From NCBI RefSeq assembly GCF_037338445.1, contig NZ_CP147838.1, positions 2,914,001-2,978,000 of the forward strand: DNA of 64,000 nt, written 5' to 3'. The DNA is from Salinibaculum sp. SYNS191. GTDB taxonomy: Archaea; Halobacteriota; Halobacteria; Halobacteriales; Haloarculaceae. Both the position numbers and the translations under genes were made by a program. The notes under the pieces were generated by a model. It ran no database searches and was not told where the DNA came from. It saw only the letters and a list, made by a program, of their open reading frames with translations. Shown here in pieces: positions 44,971 through 54,666 of the stretch (position 1 is its first letter; every line of letters begins with the position of its first letter).

Positions 44971-46593
44971 CTAGTCGTCAGCGTGTGCGGTCGGTGTGTC
45001 GGCGTTTCGCCGTCCGAAGGCGATGGCCTGTTGTTCTTCGACGCTGTCCTCTGTCACCAGGCTTACGCCACCCATCGAGACGAGGCTGGTGATCGACGCG
45101 ACCGCGAACGCGAGGAACTGGTTCGACTGACTGAACGTGACTCCGAGGCCGAAAAACAGCACGATGTAGGTCAACATCCCGACTGTGAACCCGACCTCGG
45201 CACCGCGCTTCGTACTCCCCCTCCAGAAGTACCCGAGGATAATCGGGATGGTTGTTCCGGAAAGGAAGCCGGCGATACCGATTTGGGTCAACATGAATAG
45301 GCTGTCCGGTCTGTCGAGACCGATGACGAACGCGGCGACGCTAATACCGACCGCCGAGACCTGACCGACACGGGTCGCCCGGCGGTCATACTTGTCCTTC
45401 GCTCCTGTTCTCTGTCGGTCTTCCTCTTCGGTATCGGCGTCCACGTTTAGGCCGCGGACGCGCTTGAGCCACGTGTCCTTGTATAGGTCCTGTTGGATTA
45501 TAGAAGTCATCGCGTGCAGCAGGCTATCAGCGGTCGTGAGAATGGCCGAGAGGATACCGACGATGATGGACACGGCCAGGACTGGCGGCAGCGCTTCCAT
45601 CAGATACATTGGCACTACGGCGTCCGCATTTTCGAGGTTCGGAAACATCACGCGGCCCGCAAGGCCAGCCCATATCATGAACACGGACATCGTGAACAGG
45701 CTGATGCCCGCCCCAAAGCAGAACCGCTTCAGTTCTGTGCGATTGTCTAGGACGAGCACGCGGTTCATCAGGTGTGGCATCAGGATGAACGCAGTGAGGA
45801 ACCACGTCATCACTAGCACGCCGAATGGACTGTCGAAGATGAAGTTCGAGGTGGTGCTGTTAAATGTCGTTGCCTTTCCGACTTCAGCCAGACCCTGTAC
45901 AACGCTGAATATCCCGTTATCGAATACCATCCAGAGACTCACAAATGTGACGGCAGCGAAGATCATCATCAACACGCTCTGGAAGAAATCAGTTAGGATG
46001 GTCGTGTGCATCCCCCCGATCGTCACGTAGAACGCGACGATGGCAAGTGCCGCTGCGAGACCGACCGTGTACGGGATGCCGAACAGCGTCCCGAACATCG
46101 TCGCCGCACCGACGGCCTGACCGACGATGTAGAACACCAGGAACAGCGAGAGAACGCCGGCCCCGGCGCGGAGGTACGGGCTCTGATACCGCTCGGCTAT
46201 CCACTCCGGTAGCGTCATGTCTCCGACGCCGAGTCTGCTCATGAGCCAGAACCGCTTTGCGAACAACACGATAGCGATGAAGGGCATCCCGAACCCAATG
46301 GTAGACCACCACAGGGCCGGCGTACCATGCGTGTAGGCCATGCCAGGGACGCCCATGAACATATTCGCCGACGCGTACGTAGCTCCGAACGAAAGACCGA
46401 CGATGAACCCGTTTAGCTTCTTGCTCCCTAGAATGAAATCGCGGAGGGTGTCGGTGCTCTTCCAGCCGTCGTATCCGAGGTAAACGAGAACCGCGACGTA
46501 CGCCGCGAACAGGAAGGCTGCGAATATTACGAGACCGCCTGACAAGTCAATGCCACCAGCGCCCTGTAGCGGGAGCGAGTAGGATGGCATCAT
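44971..46593 (-). CDS. Sodium:solute symporter (SSS family)
   Basis: A 540-residue transporter with about 13 membrane segments. SSS features include FILGSKKLNGFIVGLSFGAT, ASANMFMGVPGMAYTHG, the sodium-binding-like segment AILTTADSLLHAMTSII and the WRGSTKRGAEVGF loop near the end. It likely imports a small carboxylate, proline or sugar with Na+. The start at 46593 is set by a four-base ATGA overlap with the upstream 57-residue subunit gene. An acyl-CoA synthetase gene lies divergently, so import and activation of an organic acid is plausible. Confidence 0.92.
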   Translation of the reverse strand: MMPSYSLPLQGAGGIDLSGGLVIFAAFLFAAYVAVLVYLGYDGWKSTDTLRDFILGSKKLNGFIVGLSFGATYASANMFMGVPGMAYTHGTPALWWSTIGFGMPFIAIVLFAKRFWLMSRLGVGDMTLPEWIAERYQSPYLRAGAGVLSLFLVFYIVGQAVGAATMFGTLFGIPYTVGLAAALAIVAFYVTIGGMHTTILTDFFQSVLMMIFAAVTFVSLWMVFDNGIFSVVQGLAEVGKATTFNSTTSNFIFDSPFGVLVMTWFLTAFILMPHLMNRVLVLDNRTELKRFCFGAGISLFTMSVFMIWAGLAGRVMFPNLENADAVVPMYLMEALPPVLAVSIIVGILSAILTTADSLLHAMTSIIQQDLYKDTWLKRVRGLNVDADTEEEDRQRTGAKDKYDRRATRVGQVSAVGISVAAFVIGLDRPDSLFMLTQIGIAGFLSGTTIPIILGYFWRGSTKRGAEVGFTVGMLTYIVLFFGLGVTFSQSNQFLAFAVASITSLVSMGGVSLVTEDSVEEQQAIAFGRRNADTPTAHADD

Positions 46594-46763
46594 GCGGACC
46601 GCCCCCCTGTCTGATTCGATTCCGTGTCTGGCGGTGCCTCTTCCTGTCCGCCATCGTAGTACGCCATCGCGATGACGTACCCAAGGACCAGGAGCAAAAC
46701 ACTCACGATCCAACCGACAGCCCACCACTGGGGTGACGCTGTGCTAGCTAGTATTCCGTACAT
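46590..46763 (-). CDS. Small membrane subunit of the SSS symporter
   Basis: A 57-residue protein: MYGILASTASPQWWAVGWIV continues into a single membrane helix (WIVSVLLLVLGYVIAMAYY) and an acidic tail. A GGAGGT ribosome-binding site lies eight bases before its ATG and its TGA overlaps the ATG of the symporter gene, which shows translational coupling. Small single-span partners of SSS transporters are known in other prokaryotes (for example the DUF4212-type). The frame was found by reading the strand, because it is too short for usual ORF cut-offs. Confidence 0.82.
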   Translation of the reverse strand: MYGILASTASPQWWAVGWIVSVLLLVLGYVIAMAYYDGGQEEAPPDTESNQTGGRSA

Positions 46764-47290
46764 TGGTTACGACCTCCGAGAGAACTGATGGTTGTTGAGC
46801 GGTTCGACAGTCTTGGGATTGAGTGCTCCGAACATGTCACGCTGGCACCGGTCCAACAGCACGTCCTCTCAGGAACTCGTTTAGGTTGTCGAAGAGCCGT
46901 TCTGATTGAAGTATGACCATAATTACATTCACGACCGATGTGGCCAGCGGCTTTTTTCTCGCCCTTAATATAAATATAGCGACTCCACTAAGTTACGCCT
47001 GACAATCTGGAAACTATATGTCCCCAGACTACGACCAGAGGACTCTTTCACGTCGACAATCAGCCGTTGTAACACCGTCCACTGAACTTGGAGGGACCGA
47101 TCTCCTCAGCGGTTATCAATCGATTTACATATGTGGGTGGCGATATAATGGGTCTTGCCAGGTCTCTTCAACGGTATCTTGAGGACTCAACAGACCTCAT
47201 TGACGACGTATTGTGGTTTTAGGTCATCGTTCAGACACGGTAAGGGAAACAGTTATTTCCGTCCTTCCGAATTGTGAACCAACGACTACG
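46764..47290. other. Divergent promoter region with no gene
   Basis: This 527-base gap separates the symporter operon and the acyl-CoA synthetase gene. TATA-like CAGTTATTTCC at about 47250 suits the synthetase; on the other side AT-rich stretches near 46965-46980 (CTTAATATAAATATAG) could drive the symporter. A 24-codon frame at 47148-47222 is open but unsupported. Confidence 0.5.
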
Positions 47291-49198
47291 ATGCCTCCGG
47301 AGACTAACTGTGCCAGTAGAGGTGACGATATCTACCACCCATCTGGTATCATTAAAGAAGAGACCAATGCGTGGGCTTTCGCTGAGGAACACGGTGCGTC
47401 TGATCTTGATGATGTACTGGAACGGAGCTGGCAGGACGTTGCGTGGTTCTGGGATGTCGTCGTCGATTGGCTGGATATTGAATTCTATGAGGATTATCAC
47501 GTAGTTCTGGATGATGGTGACGAACCGCAGTTCTCGGAGTGGTACGTCGGTGGCCGATTAAATATCGCTCACAATACCGTTGACTGTCATGCGGACCAGA
47601 AGGGCGATGATCTCGCCCTTATTTGGGAAGGTGAGAACGGAGCCTCTCGCGAAGTTTCATACCGGGAACTGCGCCGGCAGTCAAACCGGGTCGCGAACGC
47701 GCTGCAAGCATGGGATGTGAGATCTGGAGATACAGTCGGCCTAATGATGCCGATGGTGCCCGAGACGGCTGCGGTGATTTACGGCGCATTGAAACTCGGA
47801 GCCGTTGTCGTGCCGCTCTTTTCCGGATTCGGGAGCGGCGCCGTGGCTCGCCGTCTGCGCGACGCCGAGTGTTCTGTTCTGTTTACTGCCGACGGGTTCC
47901 TGCGACGTGGACAGGACATTGTGATTGGCTCAACCGTTACTGAGGCGATAGCGGACATCGACTCCCTCAAACACGTCGTTGCATACGACCGTCTCGGCGT
48001 TGAGTACGACCGGGATAGTCGAGAGGAGCCGTGGTCCGTTGCTGTCGAGACGCGGTCGAGCAGTTTCACTACCGTCGAACTCGACGCCAATCATCCCTCG
48101 ATGCTTCTCTACTCGTCGGGAACGACCGGGCGGCCTAAAGGCACGATACAGACGCACGCTGGTCAGCTCGTGAAGACGGCCAAGGACGTTCACTTTGACT
48201 TCGACCACAGTCCCTCGGATCGATTCTTCTGGATGACGGACATGGGTTGGGTGATGGGGCCGTGGACACTTGTGGGGAACCACGCACTCGGCGGGACCAT
48301 GTTCATGTACGAGGGAGCCCCTGACTACCCAGATGCCGGTCGTAGCTGGCAGCTGGTTGAGGACCACTCATTGACCGTTTTCGGGACAAGTCCGACTGCC
48401 GTCCGAGCCCTTCGTCAGCAGGGCAACGAGTGGCTGGAGCGCTCCGACCTCTCCTCGCTACGAATTCTCGGATCCACAGGCGAACCCTGGGACAGCGAGT
48501 CTTGGCGCTGGTTCTACGAGAACGTTGGAAAAGGAGAGTGCCCCATCATCAACGTGTCTGGTGGCACCGAGATGGGTGGGCACTTCCTCTCGCCGCTCCC
48601 CGGTCAACCGCTCAAACCGTGTACGGTTGGCAAACCCGGATTAGGAATCGACGCCGACATCGTGAACGAACAAGGGGAGAGCGTCTTAGGGACTGGCGAA
48701 CGGGGCCATCTCGTCGTGCGATCGTCATGCCCATCGATGACGGACTCGCTTTGGGAGGGGGTCGACCGGTACCTCGAGGAGTACTGGTCGACGTGGCCGG
48801 ACATAGACATCTGGGACCACGGTGACTGGGCTCAGCGGGACGATGAGGGGTTCTGGTATATTTATGGGCGCGCCGACGAGGCCATCAACGTTGCCGGTCG
48901 GAAGGTTGGCCCTGGTGAGGTCGAAGAGGCACTTCTCCATCATCCCGGCATCAACGAGGCAGCGGTCGTTGGTATTCCCGACGAGATTACGGGCGAGGCC
49001 ATTGTTGCGTACGTCATTCTCCGCGACGACGTAAAGGAGTCTGAGGAACTGACAGAGGCGCTCCGGGGCCAAGTCGGCGACGAGTTCGGCAAGCCATTCC
49101 GACCACAAGAAGTCCGATTCGTCGAGGAAATGCCCACGAACCAGAGCGACAAGATACTCCGGAGTCAAATCCGCCACAACCACACCAAGACAGAGTGA
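47291..49198 (+). CDS. AMP-forming acyl-CoA/acetyl-CoA synthetase
   Basis: A 635-residue enzyme of the ANL superfamily. The P-loop is LLYSSGTTGRPKGT, the A5 motif INVSGGTEMGGHF, the A7/A8 hinge YIYGRADEAINVAGRKVGPG and the catalytic Lys region NQSDKILRSQIR. The N-terminal ACAS-type domain (AWFWDVVVDWLDIEFYEDYH, RLNIAHNTVDCH) places it with acetyl/propionyl-CoA synthetase relatives rather than long-chain ligases. It would activate a short carboxylate. ATG at 47291 is preferred as the in-frame upstream extension is not conserved. Only ten bases separate it from the next glycosyltransferase gene. It is odd to find it in the glycan locus; it might supply acyl-CoA for the N-acyltransferase. Confidence 0.92.
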   Translation: MPPETNCASRGDDIYHPSGIIKEETNAWAFAEEHGASDLDDVLERSWQDVAWFWDVVVDWLDIEFYEDYHVVLDDGDEPQFSEWYVGGRLNIAHNTVDCHADQKGDDLALIWEGENGASREVSYRELRRQSNRVANALQAWDVRSGDTVGLMMPMVPETAAVIYGALKLGAVVVPLFSGFGSGAVARRLRDAECSVLFTADGFLRRGQDIVIGSTVTEAIADIDSLKHVVAYDRLGVEYDRDSREEPWSVAVETRSSSFTTVELDANHPSMLLYSSGTTGRPKGTIQTHAGQLVKTAKDVHFDFDHSPSDRFFWMTDMGWVMGPWTLVGNHALGGTMFMYEGAPDYPDAGRSWQLVEDHSLTVFGTSPTAVRALRQQGNEWLERSDLSSLRILGSTGEPWDSESWRWFYENVGKGECPIINVSGGTEMGGHFLSPLPGQPLKPCTVGKPGLGIDADIVNEQGESVLGTGERGHLVVRSSCPSMTDSLWEGVDRYLEEYWSTWPDIDIWDHGDWAQRDDEGFWYIYGRADEAINVAGRKVGPGEVEEALLHHPGINEAAVVGIPDEITGEAIVAYVILRDDVKESEELTEALRGQVGDEFGKPFRPQEVRFVEEMPTNQSDKILRSQIRHNHTKTE

Positions 49199-49208
49199 TA
49201 CCCGACAG

Positions 49209-50369
49209 ATGTCTACACTCAGTGACAATTCAATTCACCTACCCGACTTGTGCGTGGTTACGCAGCCGGCGCGACGTGAGTCTGGAAAGACCCACGCCCA
49301 CCAGCTTCTCGACATCCTAGCTGCCTCAACGTCTGTCGTCCTCCTGACTGCGAATCTCGCCAGTGACGCGCCCGTGCGCAAGGACCACGACGTAGTAGAA
49401 CTCACGTCCCGTGGGACGGGCGACTCACTCCTTGTCACTGCGTATCGGTTCCTGTGGCACCAGTTACTTATGGCCAGTACCATTCGCCGCCGTGAGGAGC
49501 AGGTCGTCCTGTTTTTCGGTGCGACTGCATACATTTTACCGATACTCGTAGCTAAGACTACGGGCAAAACCGTCATCGTCGAACCTCGAGGTGATGTTCC
49601 CCTGTCGTTACGACTGACATGGGAGAAACAGATTCCGAGACCTCTCGCCCGAGCACTAGCTGGTCTCGTCTCGTTGCTTGAACATTCTGGCTACATAGTT
49701 GCGGACGCCATCGTCGCCTACACGCCTTCGATGGCTGACGAATTGGGTCTCAACCGGTACGCCCATAAGCTCCACACGGACGGTGCCCGCTATGTCGATG
49801 TTGACCACTTCCAGCCGGAGGGTCCTTTTGAGGCACGACCGCTCACAGTTGGCTATCTTGGGCGCCTTGATGTTGAGAAGGGTATCCCGACGCTGGTGGA
49901 TGTGGTGAAACGGCTCCCCGAAGAGATTGGGTTCCGGTTTGTTGGTGATGGCGACTACAGGGAGGTCGTCGAACGCGAACTCGCAGACGAACTCGAATCA
50001 GGACGGGTCGAGCTGACTGGATGGGTGGACCACGACGAGGTACCGGCGGAACTTAATCAGATGCGACTACTTCTGCTCACTTCGGAGCCGACGGAGGGGT
50101 TACCGACTGCAATTCTAGAGTCCTTTGCCTGTGGGACACCCGTATATGCGACATCTGTATCGGGGATTCCTGACGTGGTCCGGGACAGTGACACTGGGTT
50201 CCTAATGGACGAGCTAGATTCCGCGGTGGTTGCTGGAACCGTTGCTCAGGCCGTGGAGACCGGAACGCTCGCCGAGATGAGTGAGCGGTGCCGCGAAATG
50301 GCCGAGACCGGTTTCAACTTTGAGGCGGCCGTCAAGCGGTACCGAGAGATTCTTGCGTCGGTTGTCTGA
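49209..50369 (+). CDS. Glycosyltransferase family 4 (GT-B)
   Basis: A 386-residue retaining glycosyltransferase. The C-terminal half carries the donor-binding sequence LTVGYLGRLDVEKGIPTLVD, RFVGDGDYREVVE, VELTGWVDHDEVPAELNQMR and the signature LTSEPTEGLPTAILESFACG with the E-x7-E motif. The N-terminal half has a hydrophobic membrane-associating region (YILPILVAKTTGKTVIVEP). It starts ten bases after the acyl-CoA synthetase and is probably cotranscribed with it. Confidence 0.91.
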   Translation: MSTLSDNSIHLPDLCVVTQPARRESGKTHAHQLLDILAASTSVVLLTANLASDAPVRKDHDVVELTSRGTGDSLLVTAYRFLWHQLLMASTIRRREEQVVLFFGATAYILPILVAKTTGKTVIVEPRGDVPLSLRLTWEKQIPRPLARALAGLVSLLEHSGYIVADAIVAYTPSMADELGLNRYAHKLHTDGARYVDVDHFQPEGPFEARPLTVGYLGRLDVEKGIPTLVDVVKRLPEEIGFRFVGDGDYREVVERELADELESGRVELTGWVDHDEVPAELNQMRLLLLTSEPTEGLPTAILESFACGTPVYATSVSGIPDVVRDSDTGFLMDELDSAVVAGTVAQAVETGTLAEMSERCREMAETGFNFEAAVKRYREILASVV

Positions 50370-50486
50370 CTGTGGTTGGTGTTTTCAATCCAGATTCTCT
50401 GCTCACATGGGTTCTGAAACCAATAATTATGTCTACACTCCCTTTGTCCAAGCCTGTGCTACAAATCCGGCGAAACAGGGCTCCTC

Positions 50487-51911
50487 TCATACCACTCTTA
50501 CAATGTGATCGGGAAGCACTCCGACCGTTTTTTTTCGAAACCTCCTCGAGATAGCGAAGAGAACGACAATGAATGTGAACGCGCCGGTCAACACTAGCCC
50601 CACTGTTACGTACATGTTCGACCAGGGAAGAAGCGCTCGCAATAGCCACACAAATCCCCCCATCACTACGCCAGCTAGTATCTCGGTTCCGATATCGTGA
50701 ACTGGAATATCTGGTTTGCCAAGTAGCTTCGAGACGTAATAGTATCCAAATACAATAACGAGGAGTGAAGAGACGGCCGTTGCAATGGCAGCGCCAACCC
50801 ATCCGTATAGGTTAATGAGAACTAGGTTGAGAGTGACGTTGGTAAGTATGAACAGGAAGTTAACTTTAAACATCAGGTCAGGTCGATCAAATGCATTGAT
50901 CAGGTTCTCGAATTGTGTTCCATATGCGTCAATACCGCGTGCAGTGATGAGAACTATCAGGACGACGTTACCCTTTACGAACTCAGGACCGTAGATACGG
51001 AGAATTTTCGGTCCAAGTATGAGTGCTCCGATCAACCCCGGGATAACAAACAAACCAGCCGCGAACAAGCCTTCGTTTAGTAGATTTAGCATTCGGTCTG
51101 TGTTATCTTCCATAGCGACACGACTCATCTCCGGAAAGAGTGTTTGCTGGACAGCGTTGCTCACGAGAATAAGGACCGAAGCGAGACGCCATGACACTTC
51201 ATAAATACCGATTAAGCCGGAACTCACGAACAAACTCAGGATTAGCGTGTCCATCCAGGCGAAGGTCTTCCCTTTCATGTTGCCGAGCCAGGAATACTTC
51301 GCATACGAGGCAATCCCCTGGAGATGCGATAGTCTAGGTAAGGCAAATTCGACTCGGGAGAGTAATAAGCCAGCTGCGACGGCGAGGACGAGACCTATGA
51401 CGTGTCCGCTAACGAGTGCTATAACACTGTATCCAAGGGCCACAAACAGCAACTGTGCCGTAACGCGAACGATTCGGTCGAATGTCTTCAACAAGCCGGA
51501 GTATGTGACGAGGTGTTGTCCTTTGAGACTCCCTGTTATCGACAGAAATCCGATATTACCCAGGAAGACCAGCAGCACGAATAAGGCAATCTCAAGGCCG
51601 ATGTACGTGTTCAGATGTCCTCGAAACGTAATCACTGTCACCGTTATGGCTATGGCGAGGAATCCGTTGAGTAGGAATCCTGCCGTGAGGAACTCTCCCT
51701 GTTCAATCTCCTCGCTCATCCGCTTTGCGATGGCTGTCGTGACCCCATTGGTGGGTATCGACAGCCAAGCAACTAATGCGATGATGACATAGTACTTACC
51801 AAGTACGCTTGCTCCAAGCACCCGGGCGAAGTAGACCGTGGCGAGGAAGCCGACGATAGACGTGACGACATCGGAGATAAAGTAAACGACGGATGTCTTC
51901 GCCAGCCGCAT
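50487..51911 (-). CDS. Polysaccharide/lipid-glycan flippase (Wzx/AglR-like)
   Basis: A 474-residue MATE/MOP-superfamily membrane protein with about 14 helices. It begins TSVVYFISDVVTSIVGFLAT and YFARVLGASVLGKYYVIIAL, typical of O-antigen flippases. It probably flips a dolichol-linked glycan to the outer face. The gene is noticeably AT-richer and uses more A/T-ending codons than those upstream, suggesting recent transfer. It is convergent with the GT4 gene, and the nested IS island begins about 75 bases beyond its start. Confidence 0.9.
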   Translation of the reverse strand: MRLAKTSVVYFISDVVTSIVGFLATVYFARVLGASVLGKYYVIIALVAWLSIPTNGVTTAIAKRMSEEIEQGEFLTAGFLLNGFLAIAITVTVITFRGHLNTYIGLEIALFVLLVFLGNIGFLSITGSLKGQHLVTYSGLLKTFDRIVRVTAQLLFVALGYSVIALVSGHVIGLVLAVAAGLLLSRVEFALPRLSHLQGIASYAKYSWLGNMKGKTFAWMDTLILSLFVSSGLIGIYEVSWRLASVLILVSNAVQQTLFPEMSRVAMEDNTDRMLNLLNEGLFAAGLFVIPGLIGALILGPKILRIYGPEFVKGNVVLIVLITARGIDAYGTQFENLINAFDRPDLMFKVNFLFILTNVTLNLVLINLYGWVGAAIATAVSSLLVIVFGYYYVSKLLGKPDIPVHDIGTEILAGVVMGGFVWLLRALLPWSNMYVTVGLVLTGAFTFIVVLFAISRRFRKKTVGVLPDHIVRVV

Positions 51912-52099
51912 TACGGTTAGCGAAGAAACGGCCCAATAATTGTCTTTTGATGGCTGCTCACGTAGGTGGACTGTTTTGTTGATTGGAGCGTGTCATAGAA
52001 TTCGTCTCATATCTTCTCACAGCCCGGCTCGTTTCCTCGTTCGAAGTTGGTAATTGCAACGACGATTCGCAGACACAACGCGAGGAACACTTCTGTTCG

Positions 52100-53166
52100 G
52101 CTGCCGTGTTGAATAGATGCTGAGTCACGGTTAGAGCGGTTCACAAAGCGGTTCTATGTTCGAGATTGCGAACATAAGAACGATTTCACGGAACTGCCGA
52201 TACCAGCCGAGCGCTCGCACGGCATGAGCGACCAGTGCAACTTCTGACCCCTGATCCTGAACGGGAACTTCGAGAGACCAATGTTGGAGACACTGGCGAA
52301 CTGACCGGCCGTGTTTGTCTGTTCTCCAGGTACGGGTCAAAACTAACGCAGACCACTCTCGCCGAGCGAGCGCTTCGTTGTCGAATACGAAGTCTCGGCC
52401 ATCCAGCGCTGAGAGTAGCCTTTTGCCCGGATGAGTGCGTTGTGCCCTAGCGTCAACGGTCTCGATCCCCCGCTGTAAGATGAGTGGTTCGACGCCAAGT
52501 GCGTAGAACTCGTATTTCGTGATCCAGTTGTGGAACGCTTTGTCGGCGGCGACGGAGAGCAGGTCGTCCGCGTTCCGGCGGACGACCTGCGGCCCGGTCT
52601 TCGTATCGTGTTTCCACCGCGCCGAGATATGTACGTCAAGGACGGCAAGAGACTCTCTGTCAGTTAGTGTCGTCACTTTCAGTGTTTGAACGTTACTTCC
52701 TGACCGCTGGCGGTAGTACGACGAAGCTGATCGACGGTCGAAGAACGTGCTGTCGAGTGCAGCATGGCCAGACTGCGGGTGTTGCTGCGCTGAAACGCGC
52801 AGCAACGCCCGCCAGACCCACATTTCCAACCGGTCGAACGATTTGTAGATCGTACTGTAGTCAGGGAGATCGTCAGGATCTATACCAAGTGCGTCACACA
52901 TCTCGGTCATATACTTCAGCCGATTCGGCGTTTCTCGGTAGCTGTGGCCGTCTTGAAGCCGAAGACAGTGCAGGACGACGCGCTTCCAGCGGGCGAACCC
53001 GCCGCTGGCGGGCTCGTCCGCGTGCTTTCCCAACGCTTGTTTGGCTGGGTGCCGACACTGCTCAACGAAGTCGAGGAGGTCGATCTCCATGGTCAGAGTC
53101 GAATTCCTCGACTTCACCCTTCTAACCCGTGATATCAGCCGATTGGACCGCTATTTAACACGGCAG
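52100..53166. mobile_element. IS5-family element, about 1067 bp
   Basis: The ends carry the inverted repeats CTGCCGTGTTGAATAG (52101-52116) and CTATTTAACACGGCAG (53151-53166), 15 of 16 matching. A four-base TTCG precedes the left end (52096-52099) and follows the right end (53167-53170), consistent with a target duplication; removing one copy restores the frame of the interrupted older transposase. It carries one transposase gene, now frameshifted. Confidence 0.85.
52131..53090 (-). pseudogene. IS5-family transposase with frameshift
   Basis: Typical haloarchaeal IS5 transposase start and core: SYRETPNRLKYMTEMCDALG, DLPDYSTIYKSFDRLEMWVW, HAALDSTFFDRRSASSYYRQ, TLTDRESLAVLDVHISARWK. After GVEPLILQRG the correct continuation SRPLTLGHNALIRAKGYSQR and WMAETSYSTTKRSLGE is found in a different frame, because a run of C at 52467-52471 has one base too many; two stops (TAG, TGA) then follow, and the C-terminal WYRQFREIVLMF is back in the first frame, about 140 bases later than expected. 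The long open frame that spans it is therefore not the true protein. Either mutation or a sequencing slip in the homopolymer could explain the first shift, not the second. Confidence 0.82.
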
Positions 53167-53275
53167 TTCGCGCATGGACGTGGCCTCGGGCGCGGACGTG
53201 CCCGAGGCCGCAGTCCTTGACCGCGTCGTTGGTTCGTTCGACCCCCTTCCGGTTGTTGTACGTCTCGTCCAAGAT

Positions 53276-53291
53276 CAGTACCTCACAAAGC
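53276..53291. repeat. Left terminal inverted repeat of ISH3
   Basis: CAGTACCTCACAAAGC, exact reverse complement of 54651-54666; preceded by the AAGAT target duplication at 53271-53275. Confidence 0.92.
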
Positions 53292-53322
53292 CGGTTAGTT
53301 AGAACGTCTGCTTGCTGCGAAT

Positions 53323-54492
53323 GTGCCTAGCAAACAGCAGCAAGCAGACAATGAAATTCACGAAGACCAGCTCCTTAACTTTCTCGTCAACGCTCTCGAC
53401 CAGGAAATCTCTCTTGACCTCGGTGCTAATGCTGAAATCGATACTGAGGACATATACGAGGTCCTCGTCGGCGCGTGCGCCGACGGGACCTCGATCTCTA
53501 CGCTCTGTAGTTCCAGCGAGAACTCACCCGCAGCAAACACGATTCTCTACCATCTGCGGACGAAGTTCGAGCTGGAACGGCTCGAACGAGTCGCTAACAC
53601 GCTCCTTCGGCGGGATGTCATCGAACTACTTCCTGAGCAGGTGGAGGTCTGCGCAGACCTCCACCTGCGGCCCTACTACGGTAATGAAGACGACACGGAC
53701 GGTCTCTATCACTCCGAGGCCAAGCGTGGAACCACCGCATTCCACGCTTATGCGACACTCTACGCGCGTGTGAAGAACAAACGGCACACGCTGGCGGTGC
53801 GCCGTCTCGAAGACGGCGACACCGCCAGCAGTGTCCTCGCCGAGTTTCTTGGAGTCCTCGATGGCCTTGACGCCGAGGTCAAGGCCGTCTACCTCGATCG
53901 CGGATTCTACGACAGCAAGTGTCTCACGCTGCTTCAAGCGCACAACTACGCTTACGTGATGCCGATCATCAGATGGGGTGAGACGATTCAGCAGGAACTC
54001 TCGGAAGGATGGAGCCGCGTCATTAACCACGATTTGACAGGGAAACTCGACGGTCACAGCTGGACCGTCGAGTTTCCCGTCTACATCGACTGTACGTACC
54101 TGAACGGACGGTACGACGAGAACGGTGTGGCGCGTCACGGCTACGCCGCTGACGCGCCGTTCATCGAGACCCCACGCGCCGCTCGATACCACTACTCGAA
54201 ACGCTTCGGTATCGAGTCGAGCTATCGCTTGTCTGAGCAAGCGATAGCGACGAAAACAACGCGGGACGCGACAGTGAGATTGCTGTACGTCGTGGTGAGT
54301 CTCCTCTTGCAGAATGCGTGGCGGTATCTCCACTACGAATACGTGGCGACGCCCCGCCGAGGCGGGCGTCGCCTCTGGTGGTGGCCGTACAAGGAGTTCG
54401 TCAATATGGTTCGGCGGGCCGCGTGGACGGCCCTCGCAGTGCGTCGGGGCGTCCCCGCGAACCGACCACCTGATGACCGGTTCCACCGGTAA
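53323..54492 (+). CDS. ISH3 family transposase
   Basis: A 389-residue DDE transposase of the ISH3 family, begun by GTG at 53323. The conserved sequence includes DQLLNFLVNALDQEISLDLG, LLPEQVEVCADLHLRPYYGN (first Asp), VKAVYLDRGFYDSKCLTLLQ (second Asp), RFGIESSYRLSEQAIAT (Glu) and the C-terminal NMVRRAAWTALAVRRGVPAN. No stop or frameshift is seen, so the element may still be active. Codon use and GC are like other haloarchaeal ISH3 copies. Confidence 0.95.
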   Translation: MPSKQQQADNEIHEDQLLNFLVNALDQEISLDLGANAEIDTEDIYEVLVGACADGTSISTLCSSSENSPAANTILYHLRTKFELERLERVANTLLRRDVIELLPEQVEVCADLHLRPYYGNEDDTDGLYHSEAKRGTTAFHAYATLYARVKNKRHTLAVRRLEDGDTASSVLAEFLGVLDGLDAEVKAVYLDRGFYDSKCLTLLQAHNYAYVMPIIRWGETIQQELSEGWSRVINHDLTGKLDGHSWTVEFPVYIDCTYLNGRYDENGVARHGYAADAPFIETPRAARYHYSKRFGIESSYRLSEQAIATKTTRDATVRLLYVVVSLLLQNAWRYLHYEYVATPRRGGRRLWWWPYKEFVNMVRRAAWTALAVRRGVPANRPPDDRFHR

Positions 54493-54650
54493 TCACCGAC
54501 CGAGTACGCCGCTTCGTGAGTGGCAACGCTGTCGCGTCGGCGGCTGATCGCCGCCGACAGCGACAGCTCCGGCGTCGATTAGCGTTCTTTGACCGCTATC
54601 GACGACTCATCCCAACAGAACAGGTGACTCAGGTCAGGTTAACTGGCGAT

Positions 54651-54666
54651 GCTTTGTGAGGTACTG
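54651..54666. repeat. Right terminal inverted repeat of ISH3
   Basis: GCTTTGTGAGGTACTG, exact reverse complement of 53276-53291; followed by the AAGAT target duplication at 54667-54671. Confidence 0.92.

Larger units (their letters stand above)
53276..54666. mobile_element. ISH3 element, complete
   Basis: A 1391-bp element with perfect 16-bp inverted repeats (CAGTACCTCACAAAGC at 53276-53291 and its reverse complement at 54651-54666). It is flanked by AAGAT at 53271-53275 and 54667-54671, a five-base target duplication. It holds one intact ISH3-type transposase gene and interrupts the older transposase. Confidence 0.93.
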
